From Nephrocerus scutellatus (lineage: Eukaryota > Arthropoda > Insecta > Diptera > Pipunculidae): 64,000 nt of DNA. The notes beneath the pieces were generated by a model, which saw only the letters and a list, made by a program, of their open reading frames with translations, was not told where the DNA came from and ran no database searches. Each line of letters opens with the position of its first letter. Within the stretch, counting starts at the first letter, position 1. Shown here one piece after another: positions 11,389 to 22,285 of this stretch. A program made the translations under genes and the position numbers. The stretch is from the NCBI GenBank assembly GCA_947095585.1, contig OX352764.1:76742816-76806815 (forward strand), in the 5' to 3' direction.

Positions 11389-12682
11389 GTATCTATAAGC
11401 AATAAAGCCTTTTTTCCAGACCAAGATGTTTTCTTATCTGTTAAAGTTACAACAAAGTTAGTACGATTAAAAGTATTTTTTTAAATGTGTGTTATACAAA
11501 CAAAAGTTTTATGAAAATCATTCTTCAAAAAAACGTCCAGGCCATCCAAGCATTTTTAAACGACGGGCTTTTCGAAAAAAAATTTCTGATAACTGATTTC
11601 CATCCCGATGACAAACAATTGAACCTTGTGAGTACCCGAAGCGTTTGTGCAAGCAAGAAAGGTTATTCCTTCCTTGCTTACTTAAGGCCAAGAGTTGATG
11701 TCTCTTTAAAGCTTACAGAGTTTTGTTATGCATTAACTTATAAAATAAGCCGTATTCGTCTGCGTTATTTGACTAACGGAGGCCTTGCATTTTTTCTTTT
11801 GATTTTATTAAAAACGGCTTAACAAGCTTTGGTTTGCTTGACAGTTTCTCGCCACAAATTTTAATCATGCCGTTTTTTTAAAGTTTGCAAACCAACCGTT
11901 GCTAGCGTTTATCATTTTCTGTAGTTGGGGCACCTTTGATTTTAAAATTTCAATCTGGCACAATCTGGCTTTTACTGGCACATTAAAATTTCTCTACTTC
12001 AAGAACCAGTGAAACAATGCTTTTGCCATCGGAGGATATTCACATGCCCGTGGAGGTTCCAGCACGGAAAATAAAAAGGGCCGCGGGTACTAAGAGTATG
12101 CTCGGGATGAGCAAGGTCTTCGTACTTTAGCGACCAAGAAAAGGCTACTAGTACTTAGAGATTAATCTTTTGGGCAGCTGTTCGTATTTAGTGGCTTATT
12201 CTTAAACCATATGACCGTCATGTAGGCCTAGAACAGTTTCTATTCTAGGCGGCCTAGGACTAATTGATGGTGCTTGCTTTAGAGTCCTAAGGGTAAATGA
12301 TATGTTTTGAGGATCCGGACGAATGTGCTGCCAGGGTCTGCTTTGCAACCGCCCTCATCTCGGAAGGAACCGAAATCATTGATATTAGATCTCACCAAGA
12401 TAACGTTTGCTACCACGGTAGTTGTCTGTGTCCAACGGCCACGGTTTGACCGTGACGTTGACCGAGTCTGGGGACAACTATAACTGCGAGCCTAGTTCGT
12501 TCTGTGGATGTAACGTGGGGGCTGAGGATTACTCTCGAAAGAGGGGAATGCCTGACGGGAATAGTTATAAGCAGCTTAATGAGCTAATGATAGAACAACA
12601 ATATCATATAAATAGTATATATCATAATTCTTTATTGAGAGTAACTTGAATATGTGTACATAATTGGAGCTAATAAAAACGT
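11389..12682. other. Unassigned DNA with two orphan reading frames
   Basis: A plus-strand open frame of 111 codons lies at 11487-11822 and one of 75 codons at 12422-12649; neither resembles a family I know. The interval 12020-12600 is noticeably richer in G and C than its flanks (for example CCGCGGGTACTAAG near 12082) and contains TAGGCCTAGAACAG/TTCTAGG mirrored blocks near 12225-12255, so it may be an older transposon or gene remnant. I cannot assign it. Confidence 0.35.
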
Positions 12683-13242
12683 TTCCTATGGAAATTCTGG
12701 GATCTGGACAATAGGGTCGGGAATTTTGTGGACCAATCAATTTCTCAAGCGATTCGTATGAAATTCGGTATGTAGGACTAAGATGCGACTATAACCCTTG
12801 TTCCTGTGGAAATTGTGCGATCTGGCCAATAGGGTCTGGAATTTTGTGGACCAAGCATGTATTTAGGACTAATATGCGACTATAAGACTTGTTCCTAAAG
12901 AAATTCTGTATAGGGCCAATTGGGTCTGGCATTTTGTGGAGCAAGCAATTTCTCAAGCGATTCGTAAGAAACTCGGTATGTGTGTCTAAGATGCGACTAT
13001 AGCCCTTGTTCCTATGGAAATTCTCGGATCTGGCCATAGGGTCTGGAGTTTGGGGACCAAGCAATTTCTCAAGCGATTCGTATGAAATTCGGTATGTAGT
13101 ACAAAGATGCGAGTATAAGACTTGTTCCTATGGAAATTCTGGGATCTAGCCAATAGGGCCTGGAATTTTGTGGACCAAGCAATTTCTCAACCGATTCGTA
13201 TGAAATTCGTTATGTAGGACTAAGATTCGACTATAACCCTTG
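12683..13242. repeat. 118-bp tandem repeat array, about five units
   Basis: Units start at TTCCTATGGAAATTC and begin at 12683, 12801, 12892, 13009 and 13125. Spacings are 118, 91, 117 and 116 bp, and the last unit ends near 13242. Each carries ATAGGGTCTGGAATTTTGTGG, CAATTTCTCAAGCGATTCGTA and GATGCGACTATAACCCTTG. The second unit has lost about 27 bp from its middle. The array ends in a T run and AT-rich DNA. It looks like a small satellite-type array; the short open frame across it has no coding meaning. Confidence 0.9.
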
Positions 13243-16195
13243 TTTTTTTTTAAAGTATTTGTTTAAAAAAAAGACAGTTTTAAGAAATAAAAAATTTCCC
13301 AAAATAAATAAAAAAAAAAAGTGTTTTTTTCACAGAAAATAAATTCCCCTAAAAAAATTGTTACGAATTTTGTGAATTAAATGGTTACTACTGGGCTTTT
13401 AAGATAATTCAGTGTTTGACTGAATTACAACTATCAATATGGCGAGCTGAGAAGCTCGCTTTGCTATCTTAATTAAGAGAAAGTAAATACACTATAACAG
13501 ATATAATATGTTTTTAACAAATTGAGCAGTGATTTTAAAAAGATTTTTTATGCTTCTTTTTCCTGGTATTTAAAAATTCAAGGTTCAAATTTAAAATAAC
13601 TCACCAGGTACAAAGGTTCTGATTTTGTGGATTGCGCAGTGGGCCACTAAGGCGGGTAAAATTATATATCTTACAAAACAACAAAAACAAAATTTGTAAA
13701 CAGTTTGCGATTCCTTTCTGTGTTCCGTGGCATACTGGAACTGACGAGCTGGAATAATAGTGGAAGACAGAGGCCAAGGGTTCCTCTGTACACAGTGCCC
13801 ACTAGTTTTATTTAAATGAAATTCATCTGGTTTATGACTTGCAGATTGCAGATCGAGTGAGTGATGAGTGCAAAGTTGATTTTCGATATAGCCAAGACTT
13901 TTAAATGCACTCTTTAATGATTACGTTACATTCAAAAAAATAAATACAAAGATTTCCTTTTATAATGCGTAAAGTAGCTTGAGGACACTTGAAACATTGG
14001 ACGACCCCTATGAAAAATATCAATAAATTGTTACTTAGTTAAATTAGATGACAATGTTTAGTAAAGACTCCCCAATAACAAGTATTTTGTGTCCACTTTC
14101 CAGTTGCACATAAAATACAAATCCACATTATAAATTATCTCGTATGTTGTCAATAGCAACATTCCAACTCGCTCGCTAACTGGCAACTGACACTACTATA
14201 CCCTCGCACACTGTGGGTCGATTATATTGATCGAATTTATGATGTTTCCAGCAGTTTAATTAATTTTAAGCTGGAATTAATGGGCGAGAGAGTAGAACAA
14301 AACTTTCAGGGTGCTGTGGAGTGCGGTATGTAAATATAATCCAATCCGTATCCGCAGTGCTGCAATAGTATCATCATAGTATTAGTAGCAGGGATATTTA
14401 TAGCTGTTGCTTGACTGGGCGCTCCTCGCTTTTGTCGTGTTGCGTTGCGCTGCTACGCTGCTTCCCCATCTTCAATGTGGGTCTCCCCGATCTTTCGGCA
14501 CCGTATCGAACAAGCTTGGCCACAGAGAGATCCTAAGTAGTAGTTGTCGTTTCAGTGACTTTAATGATCTGTTGAGACATAATCGCTGCCATTTTAAATA
14601 GAATTTTATTGCCTCTGGGGGAGAATTTCACTGCGGCGAGAGGACGATATGTACCTGACTGTAAGTGTGCGTGAGTGTGTATGTAGCGATTCCATATGCA
14701 CAGCATAAGTATCTCATCACTGATAGTGTTGTTGTTCTTCGGAGTCAAATTGGTGTCGAAGCGACCTGAATCGTCTCAGAGGGACAGCCTCCTTAAGCAT
14801 TTCGTGGTCGATATGTATCAACGATGAACAGTGGGACAGGGGTGGAGGTAAGATTTGGTGAAGCTAAGCACCGAATCAGTTTATGAAAGCAATGGAGACC
14901 AACACAGAGCTTCACCGACAACGTGCTGGGATAATTCTGTAGACTAGTTTATGGGACACATTAAATATGGCCTGATAATTAAGTCATAAATTAGGATGCC
15001 GCTGTGTGAGCGCGATCTTGAGGCGAGACCAAGCGAGCGCTTATTTATGTGCAGTGACAGGCGTAATGTGCACGGATGCGAGTGGGAATGGGAATGACAT
15101 CTTAAAACGATGCGTAATCGAATTTGTATCGGTGTTCGTCCTCACGTTGCTCGCCGCAAGCCAGGAAGAGGTACGTCCGACGTCGAGCGTGATATCAATT
15201 CGTTGCCTCTTCATCTACGTTTAAGAAGCTCAAGCTTAATGAATTCGATTTCTTTATAGCTTGCGCAGCTTGCGCTGTTGCATTGAGATTTCTTGTTTTT
15301 TTGATTGATGCAACACGTCGGGCGTTTGTGCCTGTTCGTGTGTGTGTGTGTGGATACCACGTAAATATGAGCCAAAGTGATGTAGTTATTACGATGTTGT
15401 TAGCATTTTTAGCCCGAATGAAATTACCTACCGATAATGGAAATTGAAATTTGTTGCCCTGTTGCTGCTGTCTGTGGCCTGTTGATGGTTGTCTACCAAA
15501 CGTAATTGGATTTGTCAGATGAGTTGTGTTGATGACGATGGTGCGACAGGCGCAGAGGGCAGATCGTAGAACTGTGTGGTGTGGTAGTCGGAAGGATTAA
15601 TTCTGTTATTTATGCAAGAAGTTGCTGTCGTGCGTTTTCTAGAGTAGAATCGAAGCTGTAATCCTTTATTTAAGTTTCGTTGTCATTGAGGCATAAAATA
15701 GATCCAATTTTAACTCGATGGCAATTGGGCGGAACAAAATTAAATGGTTTTGTAACAATTCAATATATCTGAAACTGAAAATGTAGAAAGAAAAGGGTGA
15801 AGAGATGGGAAATATTAATAACTGTGATAATTATACTTTCCATTGAGTGGGTCCAGTGGTGAACGAGGATAAAACGAAGTTGATAATCTCGATCAACAAA
15901 CACAGTGTCCCATCGTTTAACGCATAATATTGTGTCACTGTTGACAACTAATTTTTGGAATTAGTAAAGCTCAGTAGATTCTCCTCTTCTCTGTCTTTCT
16001 TTGCAATTGCAATTTTTACTCTTTACAAGTCCTTTTAATTTCTGTTATATTTCAGGACTGACAACCTATATCAAAATAAGAGCTATATTGTACGTAGCCA
16101 AAAAGCTAAGGTTATGTTGAATAGTCACAAAAATATGTGGCATCAAACATGGTCTTAAATTCCGTACACGTGAATAACAATTCACGAAATAGGGG
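13243..16195. other. No gene seen
   Basis: AT-rich DNA with a short GT tract at 15341-15352 and no recognisable coding family or shared repeat. Open frames at 14407-14601 and 15006-15224 lack motifs. Confidence 0.5.
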
Positions 16196-16199
16196 AGAG

Positions 16200-16745
16200 A
16201 CTGTCTATGATATTAACGTGGTTACCGCACGGTCCTCTTCAGACATGGATTAGGTTCTGAGACGCCAATCAACGCCCACCCACAATAGTAGCTATGTCCG
16301 TTCAATTCCTTTCTAGCTGTCAACCGGTCCATTCGTCCGTAATTAGTTGGTCCGTCTGTCGACGCTGACATCCGCAACACCAATCTGCCTAGTTCTCCGC
16401 CGCATAAACACCGTATGCATATGCTAGCTTACGCACTCATACATTCCACTTGCTCCCTGCAGCTTAAAGCTGATCCAATACCATACACACCGTTTAGCTT
16501 CTGAACCCCCATGGCATTTATATTTCTAAATTCCGAGTACAACGGACACTCACAGAGTACATGCCGCCAGTCTTCTCTAAGGGACCAAAAACACAGCCTT
16601 CAGACTCACTGAGATGCTTTTTATGCAAAAATGCATTAAGAGTACCATGACCAGTGAGCGAAAAGCCCAACATGAGGCTCGAATCAAATTCCGTGTTTAC
16701 CCTGGCAAATTGTACGTCCTTGATGAACTCAAACGTCACCCTTCC
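16200..16745 (-). pseudogene. R1-clade LINE, C-terminal zinc-knuckle region and 3' part
   Basis: On the minus strand VTFEFIKDVQFA, then GFSLTGHGTLNAFLHKKHLSESEGCVFG, then (after a shift) EDWRHVLCECPLYSEFRNINAMGV. The TGHG...C...C...H....C pattern at the C-terminus follows the RT domain in R1-clade retrotransposons, which classically insert at defined sites. Downstream, 16200-16400 is presumably 3' untranslated sequence. It is disabled by frameshifts. It probably belongs to the same element as the fragments at 17240 and 19697, given the shared strand and correct order. Confidence 0.8.
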
Positions 16746-16799
16746 ATTCTAACTAGTACATACTAGGGTGTATACTCATACAGTTGTTGCAAGTGTATC

Positions 16800-17235
16800 T
16801 TTCTTTCCTTTAATCCGCGGGGGAGCATAGGGCTTCTACAAACGGCTGCCATCGAAATCGATTTAACGCCTGAGGTTTCAAGAGACGCCACTTGGTCCCC
16901 TGGGATCTTGCTTCCTCTTCTATTATCCTTTTCCATGTCTTGCTAGGACGGCCAACTCGACGGCTTCCTTGTGGATTCCAGTCGAGCGCTAGTTTCGTAA
17001 TGTCGTCCGCTGGCTTTCTCAAAGTGTGGCCAATAAACCTCCATTTTCGTCGCCTGATGGTGATCGCGATTGCTTCCTGCTGTGTTGCTCTCCGCAAATC
17101 TTGATTGGTGATAATATCCTGCCATCTTATTCTCAGTATCTTCCTTAAGCACTTGTTGATGAAAACTTGGTGGCGCGTCGCAATTGACTCTGTCACTTTC
17201 CACGTTTCGCAGCACGTGTACCATCATTATACATT
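16800..17235 (-). pseudogene. RTE/Nimb-like LINE C-terminus (family A relative)
   Basis: A 128-codon minus-strand frame (16810-17196), extended upstream by CCETWKVT, reads KCLRKILRIRWQD, IRRRKWRFIGHTLRK, LDWNPQGSRRVGRPSKTWKR and NRFRWQPFVEALCS, the conserved C-terminus of this LINE type, ending in a stop shortly after CSPAD. It is a 5'-truncated copy placed between R1 coding fragments. Its sequence differs from the copy at 18221-19231, so it is another subfamily. Confidence 0.9.
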
Positions 17236-17239
17236 CCAC

Positions 17240-17830
17240 CTGACTTGCCATTTAGATAACAAAATTTCTTCCAGAAGTACCTTGCACTGGCTAAGGCTCC
17301 TCATAGACACATTATCCCCCACCAGCCAGTCGCACTGCAAGAAGGGCCTTGTCTTCTTGACCTTGAAGACTAAGCATCTTCGGATAACATCAAAGTGAAG
17401 ATGAGGAATACCCATTAACCCCTGCATTGCTCATGGGCTCACTCAAGCTGATTCCAAGGTATTTCAGTTGCTTGACATATATGAGGGAAGTACCATTGAG
17501 TCTAATGACCGGGCGCCTATTGGCCGACAATCTACCCTTAAGCGGCATTGTCTCCATCTTCGTCAACGAAACACTTACACTAGCACCGATTCCTCAGCAA
17601 TGAACAATCGACATGAACTCGGCACTCCTCTGCTCCCATGCAAGATGCAAATCTACTTCAACCATTAGGAGCAAGTCATCAGCATGCGCGCAACAGCTAT
17701 ACAATCCTGAAATAGGACAAGTGAAGTGTCTTTTTGGATTTACGCAGCTACATGCTATGTCCCACGGTCCTCTTCGGACTGGATTGATTCTATCAACGCC
17801 CATCCACAATATTGCTATTGCAGATGTATC
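17240..17830 (-). pseudogene. R1-clade LINE, central reverse transcriptase
   Basis: Minus-strand RT palm region. At 17594-17809 the frame carries CCAHADDLLLMVEVDLH (catalytic box HADD instead of YADD) and AEFMSIVHC. It continues in a shifted frame with GASVSVSLTKMETMPLKGRLS, RRPVIRLNG and VKQLKYLGISL, which is diagnostic of R1-like RT. The region expected to hold the CPQGS motif upstream of HADD is shortened. The flanks are family A-like LINE pieces on both sides. Confidence 0.8.
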
Positions 17831-18220
17831 AGTACAGCTGAAGTGTAAGGCTCCAAATTCTCACTGTTAATAGCGAGACCTATCTAAATCTCTGGGTCAC
17901 GGCACCCGGTTGGAAAACGCAACTCCACGACAAGTAAGAACTGACGCTGAGTTAATACTCACCCTGCATTCTGTTGTCAACCATACCCACCACGGTGCTC
18001 TCACAAGGAGGTCAACCTCAATAGCCTGGGACAGAAGATCTCCTTCCGTGGGCCCCCCGGCTCCGGTTGTACCAATGAATCTCTGGTCAGATTTTCGTAG
18101 TTAGCAACCTAGCTAACTACTGAAGTTGTGCTCCTTACAACTCGGGACTACCGTACGTAACTCTCAACACTCATTCCATCTAGATTGCCATCTAGACATC
18201 ACGGCATCTTCAATGAGTTC
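17831..18220 (-). other. Unassigned segment, perhaps R1-derived
   Basis: It lies between the R1 RT fragment and the 3' tail of the family A LINE. Minus-strand text such as GDLLSQAIEVDLL can be read but is interrupted. The block ATTCCATCTAGATTGCCATC at 18171 resembles ATTCCACCTGACTTGCCAT at 17232, hinting at a small duplication. I do not assign a function. Confidence 0.3.
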
Positions 18221-19231
18221 TTTTTCTTCTTCTTCTTATGTCCTGTATCCACTTGTGGGTCCTAGGGCTTCTACTACGCCTACGCAATGAGCTTCAGCTC
18301 TCACCAACTTTTCCCCAATTGCCGTGACTCCTCCTCAACTGTTCTGCGCCATGTATTTCTCGGACGACCCGTTCTTCTACCATCCTAAGATAACGGGTTC
18401 CATTGCATTGCGTAGTTTGCCTGTCGCCTTTTCGGTCTTCCGTCGTTGGATGGTTGTGCCTATTGGTTCCTGACCTGTTATCTGGTAAAGATGTTCGTTA
18501 GAGATACGGTTAGGCCAGAAAACCCTTAAAATGTTCCTTTTGTGATAGTAGCGGTCACCTTCCAAGTGCTGCACCCATACAAAAGCACAGATTCAACATT
18601 TGAGCGGAATGGGCATGGACATCACGGACATCATTCCAAACACCGATTTTGCTTTGCCGATTCGGTTGACAATGTCCTGTTCGGTTCCACCTTCGGTCGA
18701 GACAATACTCCCAAGATATTGGAAACTCTTAGGATATCGAATTCCTCTGACAGCTTTCTTCTATGCAGCACATGATATTTAGAGCCATAATAGGTTGCTT
18801 TAATAATAGCTATTAGTTTATCGGGTATACCTCTCCTGTGCAAGGCGAGCCAGATAAACTTTCTGCTGACACTGTCAAACGCCTTCTCAAAATCGATGAA
18901 CAGCAGGTGCAGTGGTGACCGGAATTCAACGCACTGTTCAATAATGATAGGCAGGATGCTTATGTGGTCTACACAGGAGAATCCAGTGTATCTTCCAAAT
19001 GTTCCTTAATTCGCTCTTTGGAATCCAAACTACTTTGGATATTACCTTTGCAACTGCAGGAAGAACGCAAATGCCTCTCCAGTTTTCGCACTCCATAAGA
19101 CTACCTTTTTTAGGGAGCTTGACAATCATTCCCTTCTTCCATTCGTCGGGGAAACTTTCGGCCTCCCAAGCTCTTTACACAAGAGGATATAAAAGCTCTG
19201 CTGATGTCGATGGAGCTGCACGCAGAAGCTC
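18221..19231 (-). pseudogene. RTE/Nimb-like LINE (family A), internally deleted RT to 3' tail
   Basis: Minus strand from 19231 down. The RT start reads MIVKLPKKGSLMECENWRG, ICVLPAVAKV (19129-19040); then, in other frames, FIDFEKAFDSV-like text (near 18890) and LHRRGIPDKLIAIIKATYYGS (18830). It then jumps to SFQYLGSIVSTEGGT (18690), so the PQGS and FADD catalytic boxes are deleted. The C-terminal ILRVFWPNRISNEHLYQITGQEP and GTTIQRRK follow, and the element ends in an (AAG)n-type tail (TTCTTCTTCTTCTT on plus at 18222-18238). The 5' end at 19231 abuts the Jockey fragment. Confidence 0.85.
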
Positions 19232-19696
19232 TCTATTATTATTAAACAATATTATTTACTACTTAATCTACTTCATGTTTATATTTAAAGTAATTTAATT
19301 TTAAACGATAAATTTTAAAATAAAATAAAAATGGAAAAAAATATAAAAGGGGGGGTAAACAGGGCGATCTTCAGCCTCTGTAATGTTGATTGTTGGCCTT
19401 CTCGTAGAAGGAGGCGTGGTTATTGGCAGCAGACCTGCCGCGTCGTAAAGTCTTGCAGTCGACACAAACTTATAGCTGTTTGGCACCCTCCAGAGTCCTG
19501 TACAGATCCCAAGTACCTTTCTTTCAAATAGGGAGATCTTGTTGGTGAGACGGTGAACCATATGGGATAGCCATAGGTTATCACTGGCCTGATGAGCTGC
19601 TTGTAGATGAGCAGCATGGTGTTGTTGGACAGTCCGTTTCGTCTTCTTAGTAGCGGTTGCACCAAATGAAGAGCGTAGTTCGCTTTTTTCAATGTC
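19232..19696 (-). pseudogene. Jockey-type LINE, 5'-truncated C-terminus
   Basis: Minus strand: LKKANYALHLVQPLLRRRNG, NTMLLIYKQLIRPVITYGYPIW, then (shifted) KISLFERKVLGICTGLWR, NSYKFVSTARLYDAAGL, and an A-rich 3' end (19243-19330). This is the thumb and C-terminal region after the RT palm of a Jockey-clade LINE. Its 5' truncation point at about 19696 joins directly to an R1 RT frame, so it inserted into or recombined with the R1 element. Confidence 0.8.
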
Positions 19697-20010
19697 TTAT
19701 GACAGCAAGAACGTATCGACTTGCACTGCCATGTACGCTTTCTTTAACATACAGCCATGCATCTTCAGTACTTTTCCCAGTTTTGAAGACGTATTGCCTG
19801 TCAGACAACATACTGGCCGCAACACCCTTAAGCCTTCGTATCATAGCTCTCTCCAGCACTTTTCCAAGTACCAGTAGAAGACTAATGCCGCGGTAGGAGC
19901 GAGGGAACGAAATAATAATTTCAGTTGCCACGTTCCAGAGCGCCAGAGCGTTCCAGAAATTCATCCTGTGCACAGCCATAACCAACCCCCGGTTGTATTG
20001 GCCAAATAAT
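19697..20010 (-). pseudogene. R1-clade LINE, N-terminal reverse transcriptase
   Basis: Minus strand SYRGISLLLVLGKVLERAM, IRRLKGVAASMLSDRQYVFK, TGKSTEDAWLYVKESV and SRYVLAVI: the fingers region of an R1-type RT (SYRPISLL and DRQYGFR..RSTEDA in relatives). It stops just before the motif A Asp, where the Jockey fragment begins. Upstream sequence beyond 20010 becomes unreadable. Confidence 0.85.
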
Positions 20011-20715
20011 GCGAAAAAGCCAAATGCGTCGAACCTTAAATAATACAATGCGTAAGGTTGCTCAGCTCCGATGTCCCATCTAATAGACTATTGTTATGAA
20101 TCATCGTTGTCAAGGCGGCCCGTGTGGACTGATGTACTAATTTGTGGCTGTTGAGAATCATGGTTGTCCAGGCAGCTCGTGTAAAACGTATTTTATTATA
20201 TATTAGCTGAAATACCCAGCGTGGCTCGGGTGCCCCCACAACGCTCCCCCCAACGCTCACCATCCACCAACTGACCTCCAAGACCCACCTGAGATAACCC
20301 TAACCCCCCTCCACATCTTCACATATATTATTACTTTGAATCAAAAGCAAGGTATTCGAGTCAATCTCATACAAACAATACCTAACCATCCACCACGTCA
20401 ACCCCTCAACACCATTACCACACTACTCTCTACAAATATCAACCATAACCGTCCCCACCACATCCCAGCTATATCAACGTTCAACTCACCAATGTATGTA
20501 GAACAGAAACTCTCTAGATTGAACTTACAGGATCTGGACACCTTTCGCTAGAAGGCAACTGCGTAATGAGAAACAATTTAATCACCATCCAAGGAAATCC
20601 GATGACGACCAGCGCCCTGCGTTCCTCCTTTATCAGTTTTTATCAGTTTTGGAAATATTTCCACAGTCGCCAAACCCGATGATGCTCACGAAACACTAGA
20701 GCTTATTCCAAAAAT
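20011..20715. other. Unassigned, repeat-flavoured interval
   Basis: A 57-bp-spaced near-repeat occurs (GAATCATCGTTGTCAAGGCGGCCCG at 20098 and GAATCATGGTTGTCCAGGCAGCTCG at 20155). Near 20205-20240 the sequence TATATTAGCTGAAATACCCAG followed by CGTGGCTCGGGT forms an imperfect ACCC...GGGT hairpin of a kind often seen at transposon ends in insects. No coding family is recognised; the 20336-20551 plus frame is not assignable. Confidence 0.35.
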
Positions 20716-22285
20716 TATCAACACGCATCCGGAATCACTAACAAGACCTGGAAAGCCACCCTCACTGGCTTCAAGCAAGTTAAAAAAAGAATTTTGAGAT
20801 TTGTTGACAACCACGAGATTCTACCAATGGAACAATTCGGCTTTAGAAAAGACCACGGTACATGCCAACAAATCCTAAGAATAAGTAAACATGTTAAGCA
20901 AAATGTGCAAGTAAAAAAATCAACAGGTTTAGTACTGCTAGATATAGAAAAGGCTTTTGGCACGAGGGACTTCTCTGCAATATGATCAAGCTAAACTTCC
21001 CACCATACATAACTAAAATAGTAAGCAGTTTTCTTCAAAACCGTCATTTCAAGGTTTCTGTTTTTCATAGTTACTCTTCAGAAAGACTAATTCCCGCCGG
21101 CGTTCCTCAGGGGTCACTTGTTGGCCCCTTCCTACACATCTGACGTTCCAAACATTCCTCACTGCGAGTATGCCATTTACGCCGATGATATCGGAATTTT
21201 TAGCACGCATGAGATAGGTTTCACAATAGAAACTTATTTACAAAATGCAATAAATATTATCATCGATTATTTCAATAAATGTCAAATAAAAATTAATGCT
21301 GGTAAAACCCAAGCCATTTTCTTTTCAAGAAGAAGAAAACCTTGTTTTTTACCCAGGCATACGCTTAAAGTACATGGCATAAACGTTAATTGGAATAACT
21401 GTGTCAAATACCTCAGTGTTCATTTAGATTCCAAATTACCATTTAAAGAGCATATTAGGGAAACGGTAAATAAATCTAAAATAGCAATTAAAATGCTGTA
21501 TCCACTAATAAATCGGAGGTTTGTGCTTAGCAATGACAATAAAATTATTATTTGCAAGGTAATTTTTCAGGCGTTATACCTTTGCGCATCACCAGCATGG
21601 GGTAGCTGTGCAACTACACACATTAAAACACTCCAAGTGACACAAAACAAGCTCCTAAAAATTACGTTAAATTTACCTTGGCATTATTCAACCGTTGCCC
21701 TACATGAGGAATCCAATGTTTCACTCTTAAAGGATAGAATAATAATAACTTCTGTATTAACTGTGAAATGTCAGATACTACACTTGTTAACAGTCTCTGT
21801 AACTAATTGTTTATTACTAACAAAATTTATTGTTATTATTTATTATTAATTGTTAATTATTTATTTCATTATTACTTATATATATATTATTTGTTGTTCA
21901 TTATAGCTTTATTTACTGATATTCTTTATTGTTATTTATTATTCATATTATATTTATTTATTATTCATTTATTTACATATTTAATATTCATTAATTCATT
22001 TATTTATTTATTAAATTATTTATACACTTGTTTATTTACTTATTTTTCTAATCTAGTCAATATAATCTTAAGCTTATTTATTAGTGTCACTTAACATGAT
22101 ACTTAAGCACAGTATTTAGATTGAAGGTTTTTTCTATAGCTTTTTCCTTCAAATTACTTTTGTTTAATAGCTTATATTCGTGATCGCCTTATAATTTTTC
22201 AGTTGTAAGGTATATATACATACCAGAACTCTGTAAATTGTGCGACTTCACATAACAATTGTAACGTTTTTTATGCTATGCAAAT
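20716..22285 (+). mobile_element. Jockey-clade LINE (plus strand), 5'-truncated
   Basis: Plus-strand LINE remnant running from RT fingers (near 20780) to an AT-rich 3' region and an A-rich end (CAAATAAAGAAACAGAAAAGAAAC near 22280). The 3' 450 bp is extremely AT-rich (TTATTTATT-like low complexity, 21840-22090). Endonuclease and ORF1 are missing. Confidence 0.75.
20780..21849 (+). pseudogene. Jockey-type reverse transcriptase, frameshifted
   Basis: The first frame (20794-20985) reads RFVDNHEILPMEQFGFRKDHGT, ILRISKHV and LLDIEKAF (motif A Asp present). After a shift come LLCNMIKLNFP, FLQNRHFKVSV and AGVPQGSLVGP. The second long frame (21118-21849, 243 codons) carries YADD at residues 21-24, NAGKTQAIFF, the VKYLSVHLDSKL thumb region and LCASPAWGS. 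All catalytic residues appear to be kept, but at least two frameshifts separate them. It is related to mobile element Jockey of Drosophila in motif order and wording. Confidence 0.85.

Noticed and set aside
12789..13064. 91-codon minus-strand frame
   Set aside because: It lies wholly inside the 118-bp tandem array and only reflects the repeat.
21807..22094. 95-codon hydrophobic plus-strand frame
   Set aside because: It is a translation of the AT-rich 3' region of the Jockey-type LINE.
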